Below are positions 34,005 to 43,092 of a DNA stretch of 64,000 bases, in pieces. The number at the start of each line of letters is the position of its first letter. Position 1 is the first letter of the stretch. A program made the translations under genes and the position numbers. This stretch comes from Fibrobacter sp. UBA1765 (GTDB lineage Bacteria > Fibrobacterota > Fibrobacteria > Fibrobacterales > Fibrobacteraceae): the NCBI GenBank assembly GCA_002314675.1, contig DCGZ01000136.1, positions 1 to 64,000 of the forward strand, given 5' to 3'. The notes below the pieces were generated by a model. The model saw only the letters and a program-made list of their open reading frames with translations, did not search any database and had not been told where the DNA came from.

Positions 34005-35375
34005 ATGAAGCAAAAGGAAAATATTAAGAACCCGGTAAAACGCTTTTTGTTTGGCCTTGCCCGCGAAATTATTTTGCCGGTGGCGCTTGCCCTGGTTGTT
34101 ATTCAATATGTGATCCAGGCATTCCAGATTCCTAGCGGCTCCATGGAAGATTCCCTTTTGGTGGGCGACTTTTTGCTTGGCCTAAAATTCGTATATGGTT
34201 CCCCGGTCCCTTTTTCGAACTCCAAGTTCCCAGCCCTTTCTGCCCCGGCTCGTGGCGATGTCGTAATCTTCCGCTATCCGGGTGACCCCGAGTACCCTGA
34301 TTACGATTCCAAGCGCTATACCCACTTGGCTAATGCCCTTATGCTTGGAAACTTTTACTGGGATTCTAACCCGGAAAATGGCAACCCGCATTTGGTGCAC
34401 TACGCTGACGGTCCAAAGGATTTTATTAAGCGCTGCGTTGCTGTTTCTGGCGACACGATTGAAATTCGCAAGGGCGTTTTGTACTTGAACGGGGGCCGCC
34501 AGGATACGCTACCGGGTCATGGAAAGTACACGGCTGCCTTCCGCACGATTTCTCCGCGTGACAACTTGGGACCGCTCCGTATCCCTGCCATGGGCGATAC
34601 CTTGAAGCTTGATTCCCTGCCGCTTGTCGACTTGTGGCGCGTTCGTTCCCTGATGGTCCAGGAAAACCCGGAATCTCGAATCGAGCTCGATTTGCAGTTG
34701 ACCGTAAACGGCGTTGATGGCAGCGAATTTGTGTTTGAAGATTTCAAGATCCCTGTAGAAAGCGATCGTGGCCTCTTGATGCAGGAAGCCTTGACTCGCA
34801 AGCGTTCCGTGGGCATGAATCTGCACCAGGGCGATACCATTAGCGGCCCGATTCCTTTCAAGCTTTTCAGTACGCTTGCGCGTACCGGCTTTTGGCCTGT
34901 GCTAGACCCGCATGCACATTATGACGGCTTTACCCGCCCTGTTTCATATACCAATTTTGAAGGTTCTCAGCTTGGCGACCTGGAAGGCCATGTTGCAAGC
35001 TTGAATGCGGTACAGGCTGTTGATTCTGCCGTAGCGGATTCTCTACCTAGTGATTCTACTGTAGAAAATGCCGCGACAGTTCCTGCCGACCACTACGAAC
35101 TTACCCGTAGAATTTTGGTTGACGGTAACGAAGTGCATGAATATGTCGTCAAGGAACCGGTTTACTTTATGATGGGGGATAACCGAGACAATTCTGCTGA
35201 TAGCCGCTATTGGGGCTTTGTCGCAAATCGTAACATTAAGGCCAAGGCGTTTGTCGTCTATTTCTCGTTTGAAAATTCCGACCAGAGCTTTAGCTTTAGC
35301 AATCCTATTAGCTGGTTTACGATTCCGTTCAAGATTCGCTATTCTAGAATCGGCAAGGTGATTCCGTTGATTTAG
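34005..35375 (+). CDS. lepB: Signal peptidase I with a large insertion
   Basis: Inner-membrane serine peptidase that removes signal peptides after Sec export. The nucleophile is Ser46 in PSGSM after one N-terminal TM (about 22-40), the general-base lysine is Lys142 in DFIKRCVAVSGD, and box E is GDNRDNSADSRYWG from 391. The 456-residue length, against about 324 in Escherichia coli, comes from an extra domain between Lys142 and residue 390, including a low-complexity AVDSAVADSLPSDSTVENAA stretch. It lies 12 bases after sprA with GGATGG as ribosome site and abuts the next ATG without a gap. Confidence 0.92.
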   Translation: MKQKENIKNPVKRFLFGLAREIILPVALALVVIQYVIQAFQIPSGSMEDSLLVGDFLLGLKFVYGSPVPFSNSKFPALSAPARGDVVIFRYPGDPEYPDYDSKRYTHLANALMLGNFYWDSNPENGNPHLVHYADGPKDFIKRCVAVSGDTIEIRKGVLYLNGGRQDTLPGHGKYTAAFRTISPRDNLGPLRIPAMGDTLKLDSLPLVDLWRVRSLMVQENPESRIELDLQLTVNGVDGSEFVFEDFKIPVESDRGLLMQEALTRKRSVGMNLHQGDTISGPIPFKLFSTLARTGFWPVLDPHAHYDGFTRPVSYTNFEGSQLGDLEGHVASLNAVQAVDSAVADSLPSDSTVENAATVPADHYELTRRILVDGNEVHEYVVKEPVYFMMGDNRDNSADSRYWGFVANRNIKAKAFVVYFSFENSDQSFSFSNPISWFTIPFKIRYSRIGKVIPLI

Positions 35376-37133
35376 ATGCGTAGAATTTATTGGTACACCC
35401 TGGCTTTGGTTGCGCTTGCCCTTGTTGCCTGCGCGACTGTTGTGGCGCCTTCTGGAGGTCCAGAAGACAAGTTGCCGCCGCGTGTTGCCGGAGTGTACCC
35501 GGCCCCGAATTCTACGAACCTTCCTGAAGAATTGTATGTGAAGGTCAAGTTTGACGAATGGATAAATGCAACGATTCCGCGAAGTGCCGTAACGATTTCG
35601 CCTCCGCTTGAAAAAAAATTGCGCATGGAGGTTGATGGCGATGAATTAGAAATTACGTCGCGTGCCATGCTTGATTCTAACACCACGTATACGCTCACGA
35701 TTGGTTCTGCCTTAAAGGACTTGCATGGCAATGCTATAGCAACACCTTTCCAGATTTCTTTTTCTACAGGCCCGTCCATAGATTCCTTGAACATTGTTGG
35801 TCGCGTTATGGTGACTCCAGAAATGTTTAAGGCGAAGCAATACCCAAGCATTGCGCTTTACCCTATTGGAAGTGATCGCGAACATCGTAATTACTTAAAA
35901 AAGTTTAGGGATTCAACCTTGGTCGGTCCCGATACATTCCCGAGGTTTACCAAGGAAATCCCGGAGTTTGTAACGCAGGCGGATAGCAATGGCTACTTTA
36001 GGCTGATCGGTTTGCATGCCGGCAGTTATGCGGCTATCGCGTTCCTTGACAAGAACGGGAACCGTCGACTGGAAATTTCTGATGAAGATGTTGGCGTGCT
36101 TGGTAAAATCCAGCTTGATTCCCTTTTTACGGATTCCGTGTGGCTGCCGCTTGCTACCATGGATACTTCGCTTGTGGAACTTGATTCCATTAAGCAGGTC
36201 GGCAAGTCTGTTGTCCAGGCAATATTTAACAGAACCGTATTGCTTGATTCGCTGACGGATTGCTTTGTGTATGCAGGTGGAGATACGATTCGCCCGTCCA
36301 TGAAATTTGCTTTTGCAAAATCGGAATTGCCGTCGTTTTACTTTGATCAAAACTTGAAGACCGATAGTTCCTATACATTCCAGTGCAATGTTGCCATAGA
36401 TTCCCTGGACCGTGCCTTGGATACGGCTCGCAATGCTTTTGAATTTACCTGGAAGGAAGCTAAGAGTGATACGCTTCCTCCAGATATCGCTGATGTTGTT
36501 CCTGCAATGGGTTCAAAGAATGTCTTTTTGGACGATGAAATTAAGCTTAGCTATAACAAGCCGGTCTTTGGTGATTCCCTTGCGGACTTGTTAAGGTTTG
36601 TAATCTTGAAGGATACCATAAAGGCAATCGTGGAACGCCGTGACGCGGTAACGTTTGTTGTTCGCCCGGAACGTGATTTGGTGATGGATGCTAGCATTTC
36701 GTTGTTCTCGCTTTATATGGATACGACACTTGCCTTGCCAGATAGCACTGGCTTTAGGGATACCGTAATTACGCCTAAGTACAAGAAGCTTACTTCATTT
36801 GAAACTGTAAAGAAGTTAAGGCTTGCTTCGCTCTCGGGCAAGATTCCTGGTGGCGACGCGAACACTTATGTTAAGCTTCGTGAATCAGAAAAAGGCACGA
36901 TCCGAGATACGGTGTGTTCTGCAGACGGCAGCTTTGAAATCAAGAATCTGCTTGATGGAAAATACATCGTTGAATATTATCGGGGAAATTCCAAGGGTAG
37001 GGTAGATGCCGGTTCTTTGGAACCGCTTGCTAAGGCAAAACCCTGGAGATCCCCTGTAGATACGCTTGTTCTTGAAAATGGCGAGAACATTTTGGAATCG
37101 ATTTTGCAGTTACCGACATTGCCTAAGGAATAA
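35376..37133 (+). CDS. Ig-like domain lipoprotein of the SprA cluster
   Basis: A 585-residue lipoprotein (lipobox LVAC at 16-19). The mature N-terminus VVAPSGGPEDKLPPRV matches the SGGPxDxxPP opening seen in Bacteroidetes Ig-like lipoproteins, followed by a Big_5/SbsA-type Ig domain (YPAPNSTNLPEELYVKVKFDEW, YTLTIGSALKDLHGN). A second similar Ig domain starts near 365 and a carboxypeptidase-regulatory-like beta domain lies near 490-550. It begins at the base following the signal peptidase stop, so the two are translationally coupled. It probably supports envelope or secretion structures; no enzymatic motif is seen. Confidence 0.8.
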   Translation: MRRIYWYTLALVALALVACATVVAPSGGPEDKLPPRVAGVYPAPNSTNLPEELYVKVKFDEWINATIPRSAVTISPPLEKKLRMEVDGDELEITSRAMLDSNTTYTLTIGSALKDLHGNAIATPFQISFSTGPSIDSLNIVGRVMVTPEMFKAKQYPSIALYPIGSDREHRNYLKKFRDSTLVGPDTFPRFTKEIPEFVTQADSNGYFRLIGLHAGSYAAIAFLDKNGNRRLEISDEDVGVLGKIQLDSLFTDSVWLPLATMDTSLVELDSIKQVGKSVVQAIFNRTVLLDSLTDCFVYAGGDTIRPSMKFAFAKSELPSFYFDQNLKTDSSYTFQCNVAIDSLDRALDTARNAFEFTWKEAKSDTLPPDIADVVPAMGSKNVFLDDEIKLSYNKPVFGDSLADLLRFVILKDTIKAIVERRDAVTFVVRPERDLVMDASISLFSLYMDTTLALPDSTGFRDTVITPKYKKLTSFETVKKLRLASLSGKIPGGDANTYVKLRESEKGTIRDTVCSADGSFEIKNLLDGKYIVEYYRGNSKGRVDAGSLEPLAKAKPWRSPVDTLVLENGENILESILQLPTLPKE

Positions 37134-37135
37134 AG

Positions 37136-39841
37136 ATGAAACTCCCTGAAATTTTTATTGCACTTGACCTTGAAACAACTGGGCTTGACTTTGACAAGGA
37201 CCGGATTATTGAAGTTGCCCTTGCTCGCTTCGAAAATGGCAAGGTGACTGAAACCCTGGATTACTTTGTAAAGCCGAATAAGGAACTTCGCCCTTTTATT
37301 GCAAAGCTTACAGGGATTGATGATTCTATGCTTGCCGATGCAAGCGACTTTGCGACTCTTGCCGGTACGCTTCGTGCCTTTATCGGGGATTATCCGATTG
37401 TTGCCCATAACGCTCAGTTTGACCACCATTTTTTGAAGTCTGAATTTGGCAAGGTCGGCATTGCGTTTGAGGACCAGCCTGTAATAGATACGCTAGGCGT
37501 TTCTCGCATTGCGTTCCAGGATGTTCCAAACCATAAGCTTGAAACCTTGATCAATGCACTTGGCATTGAACGTAGTGCGGCTCATAGGGCTTTGCCAGAT
37601 GCTATCGCGTGCGGCGAACTCTTGGTTCGCTCTGTAGAAGAAATGAAAACATGGCCTTTGGCCGTTTTGCAGGTTTTGGCTCGCCTTGCAAAGGGTTCTT
37701 CGCTTGAATGCGTTTTTGATGATGGCGATGATTCCGCCTCGATGCAATACAACTTGCCAGAAGTTTCTGGAATTACGGTACTTGAAAAGTACAAGACAAA
37801 TGCGCGTGCCGCAAGCTTCTTTGAAGAAAACGGAATTTTGGCCAAGAAGATTCCTGGCTATGTTATGCGTGAATCGCAAGTGGATTATGCAAATGTTGTG
37901 GAACGCAACATGTTCAAGGGTGGCCTTTCTGTTTTGGAAGCCGGTACCGGTGTCGGAAAATCTTTAGCGTACTTGGTGCCAGCCGCACTTAAGGCTGCAA
38001 GTGGCGAAAGGGTTCTTGTAAGTACTGCAACAAAGACTTTGCAGGAACAGCTTTACAAGGAAGAACTCCCTCTGATTCAAGAAGCCTTTGGCGACAAGCT
38101 CAAGGCATTCGTACTAAAGGGCAGGGGCAATTATATTTGCCTTAGAAAGTTTGAAGCAATATTAAAAAATCCAGAAAATTACCTTGCCGATGATGAACGC
38201 GAAACATTCATGACGCTTATCCCGTGGATTGCAAAAACTGCAACCGGCGATATTAGCGAAAATACCGGCTTTAACTATTTGCGCAATAAGATTGTGTGGA
38301 ACAAAGTCGTAAGCGATGCCGCCGCTTGCGAAGGCGAAAAGTGCCCTCATTATTCCAGATGCCCGGCGATTGTAGCAAAGCGCAAGGCCGCGGCCTCGAA
38401 CCTTGTTTTTGTGAACCACAGCTTGTTCCTTTCGGACTTGGCTTTGGATTTTGCATTGCTCCCTACATACGAGCATGTGATTTTTGATGAAGCGCATCGC
38501 CTGCCTGCAATTTCGACGCAGAGTTTTGGCCGCTCTATCCGTTTCTTTGACTTGAGAAACATAGACAAGGAACTGATGCTTGCAAAGGATGAGTCCCGGG
38601 GCTTGATTGCTTCCGCTGAAGATGTCCTGGGCAAAGAAAATGAGGCATGTGCAGAACTTCGAGTCAATTGCCAGGAAAGCGAAAAGCAGTTGCATCGGTT
38701 CCTCATGAAGCTTGGCAAGAAGCTTATCAAGCAGAAAAATAAGAATGACGCCCTTTGCTACAAGCAGAGTGTTAATGCTGAATTCGATGCGGATCCTTCG
38801 GCATTTAATGTTGAACTTTCAAAGTTCATTTCTGCAGCAGAAAGAGTCTCTAGGGAGCTTCGCGAAAAGGAAAGCGAAGGACTTGCTAGAAGTTTTGACG
38901 GCATTGTTTCTGCCCTTCGCCGTTTTGCATGCGACTTTGAATTCCTTGTGAAGGCGAACCGCGAAAACTGGGTGTTCTTCCTGGAAGAGCCTTACAACCC
39001 CCATACCGTAAAGTTGAATGCCCGCCCGATTTCTGCAGGCAGCTACTGGAATGAAAAGTTCTACCCTTGGATCAAGTCTGCCATGTTTACTTCGGCAACG
39101 CTTTCTGTTAAGGGCACGCTTGACTATTATGTTTCAAAGATGCATATGGACAAGGGCGTAGCTGCAAATAAGAAGCCGTTCTTGAAGGTGTATCCCCAGC
39201 CGATTTCTAATGCGGGCCGCACCATTGCGGTGGCTAGCTTTATGCCAAAGCCGAATGCGCCTGAATACCAGCAGAGCCTTGAAAAATTCCTGTGCGATAC
39301 CTTGCCGAATTTTGCGGAGAACACGATGGTGCTTTTTACAAGCATGTCTTCGATGTTGCAAGTTCAGGCTAGGCTCGCGCCGCTGTTTGCTGAAAGGAGC
39401 AAGCTTTTGCTTTGCCAGAACGTTGATGGCTCGCTTGAAAGCCTTATGGACATGTTCCGCAAGGAACGTGGCGCATGCCTTTTGGGCTGCCAGACACTTT
39501 GGGAAGGCATAAACCTCCCGGGAGATGCCCTGAAGAATCTTGTGATTCCTAAGCTTCCTTTCCCGAATCCGGCAGATCCGTTGGTCGCTGCACAGAGCGA
39601 GGCATTGAAGGCGGCTGGCGAAAATTCGTTCAGGAGTCTGTTTGTTCCGGAGGCCTACCTTGGGCTTCGCCAGGGCATTGGCCGCCTGATTCGTTCGGAA
39701 CAGGATTCAGGAACGGTTCTTTTGCTTGATACTCGCATACTTACCGAAATGTATGGCAAGACGTTTATGAAGCTTTGGAACTTTAGGCACCTTGTGGTAA
39801 ATTCTAGTGAAGAAGCAATAGATATTGTTTCACAAGCCTAA
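37136..39841 (+). CDS. dinG: DnaQ exonuclease-DinG helicase fusion
   Basis: A 901-residue DNA repair protein. Residues 1-170 are a DEDDh 3'-5' exonuclease: ALDLETTGLD, VAHNAQFDHHFL and HRALPDA. From about 250 comes an XPD/DinG superfamily 2 helicase: Walker A EAGTGVGKSLAYLVPA, a four-cysteine Fe-S cluster region (CEGEKCPHYSRC plus an upstream Cys), DEAH box FDEAHRLP, and C-terminal GCQTLWEGINLPG and RQGIGRLIR. Such fusions are typical of Gram-positive and Bacteroidetes-type DinG. It follows the lipoprotein stop by two bases, ending the sprA-lepB run. Confidence 0.9.
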   Translation: MKLPEIFIALDLETTGLDFDKDRIIEVALARFENGKVTETLDYFVKPNKELRPFIAKLTGIDDSMLADASDFATLAGTLRAFIGDYPIVAHNAQFDHHFLKSEFGKVGIAFEDQPVIDTLGVSRIAFQDVPNHKLETLINALGIERSAAHRALPDAIACGELLVRSVEEMKTWPLAVLQVLARLAKGSSLECVFDDGDDSASMQYNLPEVSGITVLEKYKTNARAASFFEENGILAKKIPGYVMRESQVDYANVVERNMFKGGLSVLEAGTGVGKSLAYLVPAALKAASGERVLVSTATKTLQEQLYKEELPLIQEAFGDKLKAFVLKGRGNYICLRKFEAILKNPENYLADDERETFMTLIPWIAKTATGDISENTGFNYLRNKIVWNKVVSDAAACEGEKCPHYSRCPAIVAKRKAAASNLVFVNHSLFLSDLALDFALLPTYEHVIFDEAHRLPAISTQSFGRSIRFFDLRNIDKELMLAKDESRGLIASAEDVLGKENEACAELRVNCQESEKQLHRFLMKLGKKLIKQKNKNDALCYKQSVNAEFDADPSAFNVELSKFISAAERVSRELREKESEGLARSFDGIVSALRRFACDFEFLVKANRENWVFFLEEPYNPHTVKLNARPISAGSYWNEKFYPWIKSAMFTSATLSVKGTLDYYVSKMHMDKGVAANKKPFLKVYPQPISNAGRTIAVASFMPKPNAPEYQQSLEKFLCDTLPNFAENTMVLFTSMSSMLQVQARLAPLFAERSKLLLCQNVDGSLESLMDMFRKERGACLLGCQTLWEGINLPGDALKNLVIPKLPFPNPADPLVAAQSEALKAAGENSFRSLFVPEAYLGLRQGIGRLIRSEQDSGTVLLLDTRILTEMYGKTFMKLWNFRHLVVNSSEEAIDIVSQA

Positions 39842-39892
39842 TTGAGCACTTGTTGAGACTCTGCCTGTGGGAGGCCTGTAGCTAAATTTTAC

Positions 39893-39900
39893 TAAATTTG
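39893..39900 (+). promoter_or_regulatory. TAnnTTTG promoter box
   Basis: TAAATTTG lies 18 bases before the ATG at 39919. Its position excludes the in-frame TTG at 39898 as the start. Confidence 0.55.
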
Positions 39901-39918
39901 GCCGGTTGGAAATTTTTT

Positions 39919-41817
39919 ATGTTGATATCGCAGAATTCTTTTTTTGAAAACATGGACAAGCCTATCTTGCGTGATATTTATGCAAGAACATTCGATAATA
40001 AGGGGCTTGTAAACAATACCGCTCTTTTAAAGGAATTGCCCGCCTTTTATGGCAATCCGGAACGTCTGCCAAAATTGTACGAATCTTTTGAACCTTGGCA
40101 AAAGCAGGTCTTTTTGCAGATTTGCCGAAGCGGCAGTCGTGGTCTTCGTTTTAAGGAATTGCGTCTGGTTATTCCTGTCGGTGGCGTAAATGACTTGACT
40201 GCATTCGTGACGGACCTTGCAAAGAATTTTGTTATATGGCGTACCGAAGGCGATGCCGAAAATTCCGTATATAGAGCCTTTGAAGAAACTTTTGCGTTTG
40301 CAATGTCACAGGAAGCTGACTTTGCCGATACGCAGGATAGGCATGCCGTTTCGTACGAGACCCTGCTTGATTTCCATGTTTGCAGAATCCTTGCGATGAT
40401 CAAGCTTGGAGAACTCCGCATTAACAATGCAAGCGAATTGCATCGCCGTTCCCAGCAAATTTGCGAATCCGCATTTACCTTTTCTTCGGCAGTTTCTTCT
40501 AAGGCTGCTGTTGACGAAGCCGTCTTGATTCTCCAGTTCCTGACTGCGCAAAATTGGATTGCGGCCCGCGATGATGTCTTGTCGCTTTCTCATGAGGTGC
40601 TTCCGTTCTTGAACAAGAATGGATTCCGCTTGCACCAGGAAATGTTCCATTGGTGGCTTGGAGTTCGCTTTGGCGGAATGCATAGCCATTTGGCGTCTCT
40701 CCTGAATTGCATGAAGAAGCCTGTTTCTACACAGGCAGCCTTGGAACTGTTCTGGGCTTTGGACCCTACGGTACGCCTTTCTCGTAATGTCGAAAATTAC
40801 ACGTTCGAAAAATTGCCGCGGGTTTTGCGTGAACTTTGGTTCTTTGGCGTGGTTGATTTTTACATGGGCAAGAACGGCTCGATTTTTGCAGTAGGCGTAA
40901 ATGAACTTGGCCGCAATCGTGCTGAAAAAATTCTTGGAGGCGAGTCTGCAGAAATTTCAACGCTTCCAAACTTTGAAATGATTATACCGGCAAATTCTTC
41001 GCCGCGCGTACTTTTTTATGCAGCTTGCCTTGCTGTTCCTCAGAATGATGAAACCTATTTGCGATTCAAGTTTGAAAAGGATTCGTTTATCGAAGCCTTG
41101 CACGCCGGTTTTTCGGACTCTGAAGTCAAGCAGTTTTATGGCTGGATCAAGCCTCCTGAAAATGTCGCTAGCACCTTGGAAGAATGGGCTGCTTCGTTCT
41201 TTAGTTCCTCGATTTTCGATGCTAGAATCTTAAAGATAGAAGACAAGGCCGTTCTTGCCGATCTCAGCGAATTCCCTCAGTTCATGAAGTTTGTCATTGA
41301 AAAAATTCCTGGTTACGGCTTTATTATTAATCCGGAATTTGAAGCGGATGTTCGTGCGATGCTCGTGCATTACGGCTTGACACCTGCAGAAGATGCAAAT
41401 GGCACGGACAAGGGCATCATTACAAGCGGTGCCTGGACAAAGTCCTTTGAAATTGCATGGCCGAAGGAAACTACTCCGGATTACCTGCTTAAAAAGCAGA
41501 GTGCAGCAAGCGCAGACATTGCAAATGGCAAAAAGAAGTTTGGCGATGACTTTGAAAGCCTAGACATTTCTGGGCTTGTGCAGGAACTTCGTTATGCCAA
41601 AAAGACAGAAACCCTGTTTGTTGCCCGAATCCAGAATCCGGCAAAGAAGCTTTCAAAACCTGTGGAACGCACGTTCAAGGTTCTTGGCCTTCGTATCGCG
41701 CAGATTCCTCCTCAGGTTCGTGTTTCTGAATATGGTTCAGACAAAATGGAATTCATTGAACTGGAACATATCCGTGAAATAAAGCTGCTACATAAGCAGG
41801 AAGTTGATGAAAAGTAA
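39919..41817 (+). CDS. Helicase-associated (XPB N-terminal-like) domain protein without helicase
   Basis: A 632-residue soluble protein. The stretch from about 325 to 430 (NFEMIIPANSSPRVLFYAAC, FKFEKDSFIEALHAGFSDSEVKQFYGWI, PENVASTLEEWAASF) matches the helicase-associated Helicase_C_3/XPB N-terminal-like pattern found in actinobacterial and spirochaete proteins. No Walker A or DEAD/H box is present. The N-terminal part is helical and may hold winged-helix modules. It may act with a separate XPB-like helicase elsewhere or with DinG upstream. A TAnnTTTG box precedes it and a shared terminator follows. Confidence 0.65.
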   Translation: MLISQNSFFENMDKPILRDIYARTFDNKGLVNNTALLKELPAFYGNPERLPKLYESFEPWQKQVFLQICRSGSRGLRFKELRLVIPVGGVNDLTAFVTDLAKNFVIWRTEGDAENSVYRAFEETFAFAMSQEADFADTQDRHAVSYETLLDFHVCRILAMIKLGELRINNASELHRRSQQICESAFTFSSAVSSKAAVDEAVLILQFLTAQNWIAARDDVLSLSHEVLPFLNKNGFRLHQEMFHWWLGVRFGGMHSHLASLLNCMKKPVSTQAALELFWALDPTVRLSRNVENYTFEKLPRVLRELWFFGVVDFYMGKNGSIFAVGVNELGRNRAEKILGGESAEISTLPNFEMIIPANSSPRVLFYAACLAVPQNDETYLRFKFEKDSFIEALHAGFSDSEVKQFYGWIKPPENVASTLEEWAASFFSSSIFDARILKIEDKAVLADLSEFPQFMKFVIEKIPGYGFIINPEFEADVRAMLVHYGLTPAEDANGTDKGIITSGAWTKSFEIAWPKETTPDYLLKKQSAASADIANGKKKFGDDFESLDISGLVQELRYAKKTETLFVARIQNPAKKLSKPVERTFKVLGLRIAQIPPQVRVSEYGSDKMEFIELEHIREIKLLHKQEVDEK

Positions 41818-41834
41818 TTCTTTTGGAATTTGAT

Positions 41835-41866
41835 AAAGCGACCGGTGTTTTTGCCGGCCGCTTTTT
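41835..41866. terminator. Bidirectional terminator between convergent genes
   Basis: AAAGCGACCGG pairs with CCGGCCGCTTT (one mismatch) with TTTTT on the plus side. It serves the helicase-associated gene and possibly the opposite ftsB-type gene. Confidence 0.75.
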
Positions 41867-41913
41867 GCTTATAAGGATTGCTCTGGAAGGAACTTTTCGG
41901 TTTGCTCTGTTTT

Positions 41914-42192
41914 TTATTCAAACTGGAAAGCCTTTTCTCCCTTCTTTGTCATGCCGAATTTTGTACGTGCGATTTTTTCGATGTAGATGGAATCGTCTTG
42001 CAATTTTTGAATAATCGCCTCTCGGTCGTTAAGCTCTTTTTGCAGGGAATCCCTTTGCTCGGTAAGCTCCGCGATTTCTTTTTTTAATGCATCGCTTGCC
42101 TTGACACTGTCTTTTTCGCTAAAGACAAAAGAATAGACCGCCATAAGGATGGCGACCATGACTATGGCAAAAAAGATGTGTCTGGTTTTCAA
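41914..42192 (-). CDS. ftsB: Septum formation initiator FtsB/DivIC family protein
   Basis: A 92-residue bitopic inner-membrane protein: TM at about 6-24 followed by a coiled coil (LKKEIAELTEQRDSLQKELNDREAIIQKLQ) and the family end motif IEKIARTKFGMTKKGE. In FtsB/DivIC this region binds FtsL and FtsQ in the divisome. It begins five bases after the dprA stop, so both are on one transcript. Confidence 0.88.
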   Translation of the reverse strand: MKTRHIFFAIVMVAILMAVYSFVFSEKDSVKASDALKKEIAELTEQRDSLQKELNDREAIIQKLQDDSIYIEKIARTKFGMTKKGEKAFQFE

Positions 42193-42197
42193 AAAAA

Positions 42198-43091
42198 TTA
42201 ACCTCTTTCAAAACTGTAGCGGTAGCCGTCGCTGCTATGGGCAAGGCCAGCAAGTTCTAGCTCCGTTAATATAGCAAAAAGGATGTTTGCCGTAATGCCT
42301 TCGGTATTGTTTAATTCCGAAAGAGACTTGGTGAAGCCTGCGAACTTTTCGTAAACCCTTACCGCGTTTGCAGATAGGCCTGCAAGTTTTGACACCTTGC
42401 CTTGTTCTTTTGTTTGCGAGGGGAGCAGCCCGCACAATCCGCAAAGATCTTCTGGCAAAAAGACGGGTTTTGCAATGCCGCGGCGCAGCAGTTCAAGCGT
42501 ACCTTGTGCTGTTTCCTTGTCAAAGTCGCCAGGAACCGCAAAAATGTTCCTGCCTAGTTTTTGTGCAAATTCGGCTGTAATCAGGGAACCTCCCTTAGCG
42601 CCGCTTTCTACTACGACAGTAGTTTCTGCAAGGGCGGCAATGATACGGTTTCGTGCAGGGAACATTCCCTTGTGGCTTGCCGTATCGCCTTCGTATTCCG
42701 TAACGAGGCACCCTCCCGATTCTACGATCCTATTTGCGAGTACGCCCCGGCTGCCCGTGATTCGTGCGTTGATTCCCTGGGCAAGAACTGCGATTGTCTT
42801 TAGCCCAAAGTCAAGAGCCGCTTCGTGGCAGTAACAGTCAATGCCTTGGGCAAGCCCGGAAACAATTATTGCATCGGTCCCGGCGAGGCTTTTTACGAGT
42901 CGTCTGCATAGATTCTTAGCGCTTGCGCTTGGCCTTCGCGTGCCGACCATGGCAATGTAGTTGCCCCGTGGGAAAGCTTTGCTTGCGTTTGCTCGTTGCA
43001 CAAACAGTTGCTTGGGTGGATTGGCTAACAACTGCAGTTGTTTTGGTAAATCGGCTTGAGAAATTTCGGCTGTAATTCTATCTTGAAGCAT
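42198..43091 (-). CDS. dprA: DNA-processing protein DprA
   Basis: A 297-residue Rossmann-fold protein that loads RecA on incoming single-stranded DNA during transformation. GTRRPSASAKNLCRRLV, SGLAQGIDCYCHEAAL and PARNRIIAALAETTVVVESGAKGGSLITA are the DprA core; ILFAILTELELAGLA at the end is the winged-helix domain. The N-terminal helical domain is very short. Its ATG is separated from the divergent mazG ATG by one base (CATTATG), so each promoter must lie inside the other gene. Confidence 0.9.
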   Translation of the reverse strand: MLQDRITAEISQADLPKQLQLLANPPKQLFVQRANASKAFPRGNYIAMVGTRRPSASAKNLCRRLVKSLAGTDAIIVSGLAQGIDCYCHEAALDFGLKTIAVLAQGINARITGSRGVLANRIVESGGCLVTEYEGDTASHKGMFPARNRIIAALAETTVVVESGAKGGSLITAEFAQKLGRNIFAVPGDFDKETAQGTLELLRRGIAKPVFLPEDLCGLCGLLPSQTKEQGKVSKLAGLSANAVRVYEKFAGFTKSLSELNNTEGITANILFAILTELELAGLAHSSDGYRYSFERG

Positions 43092-43092
43092 T

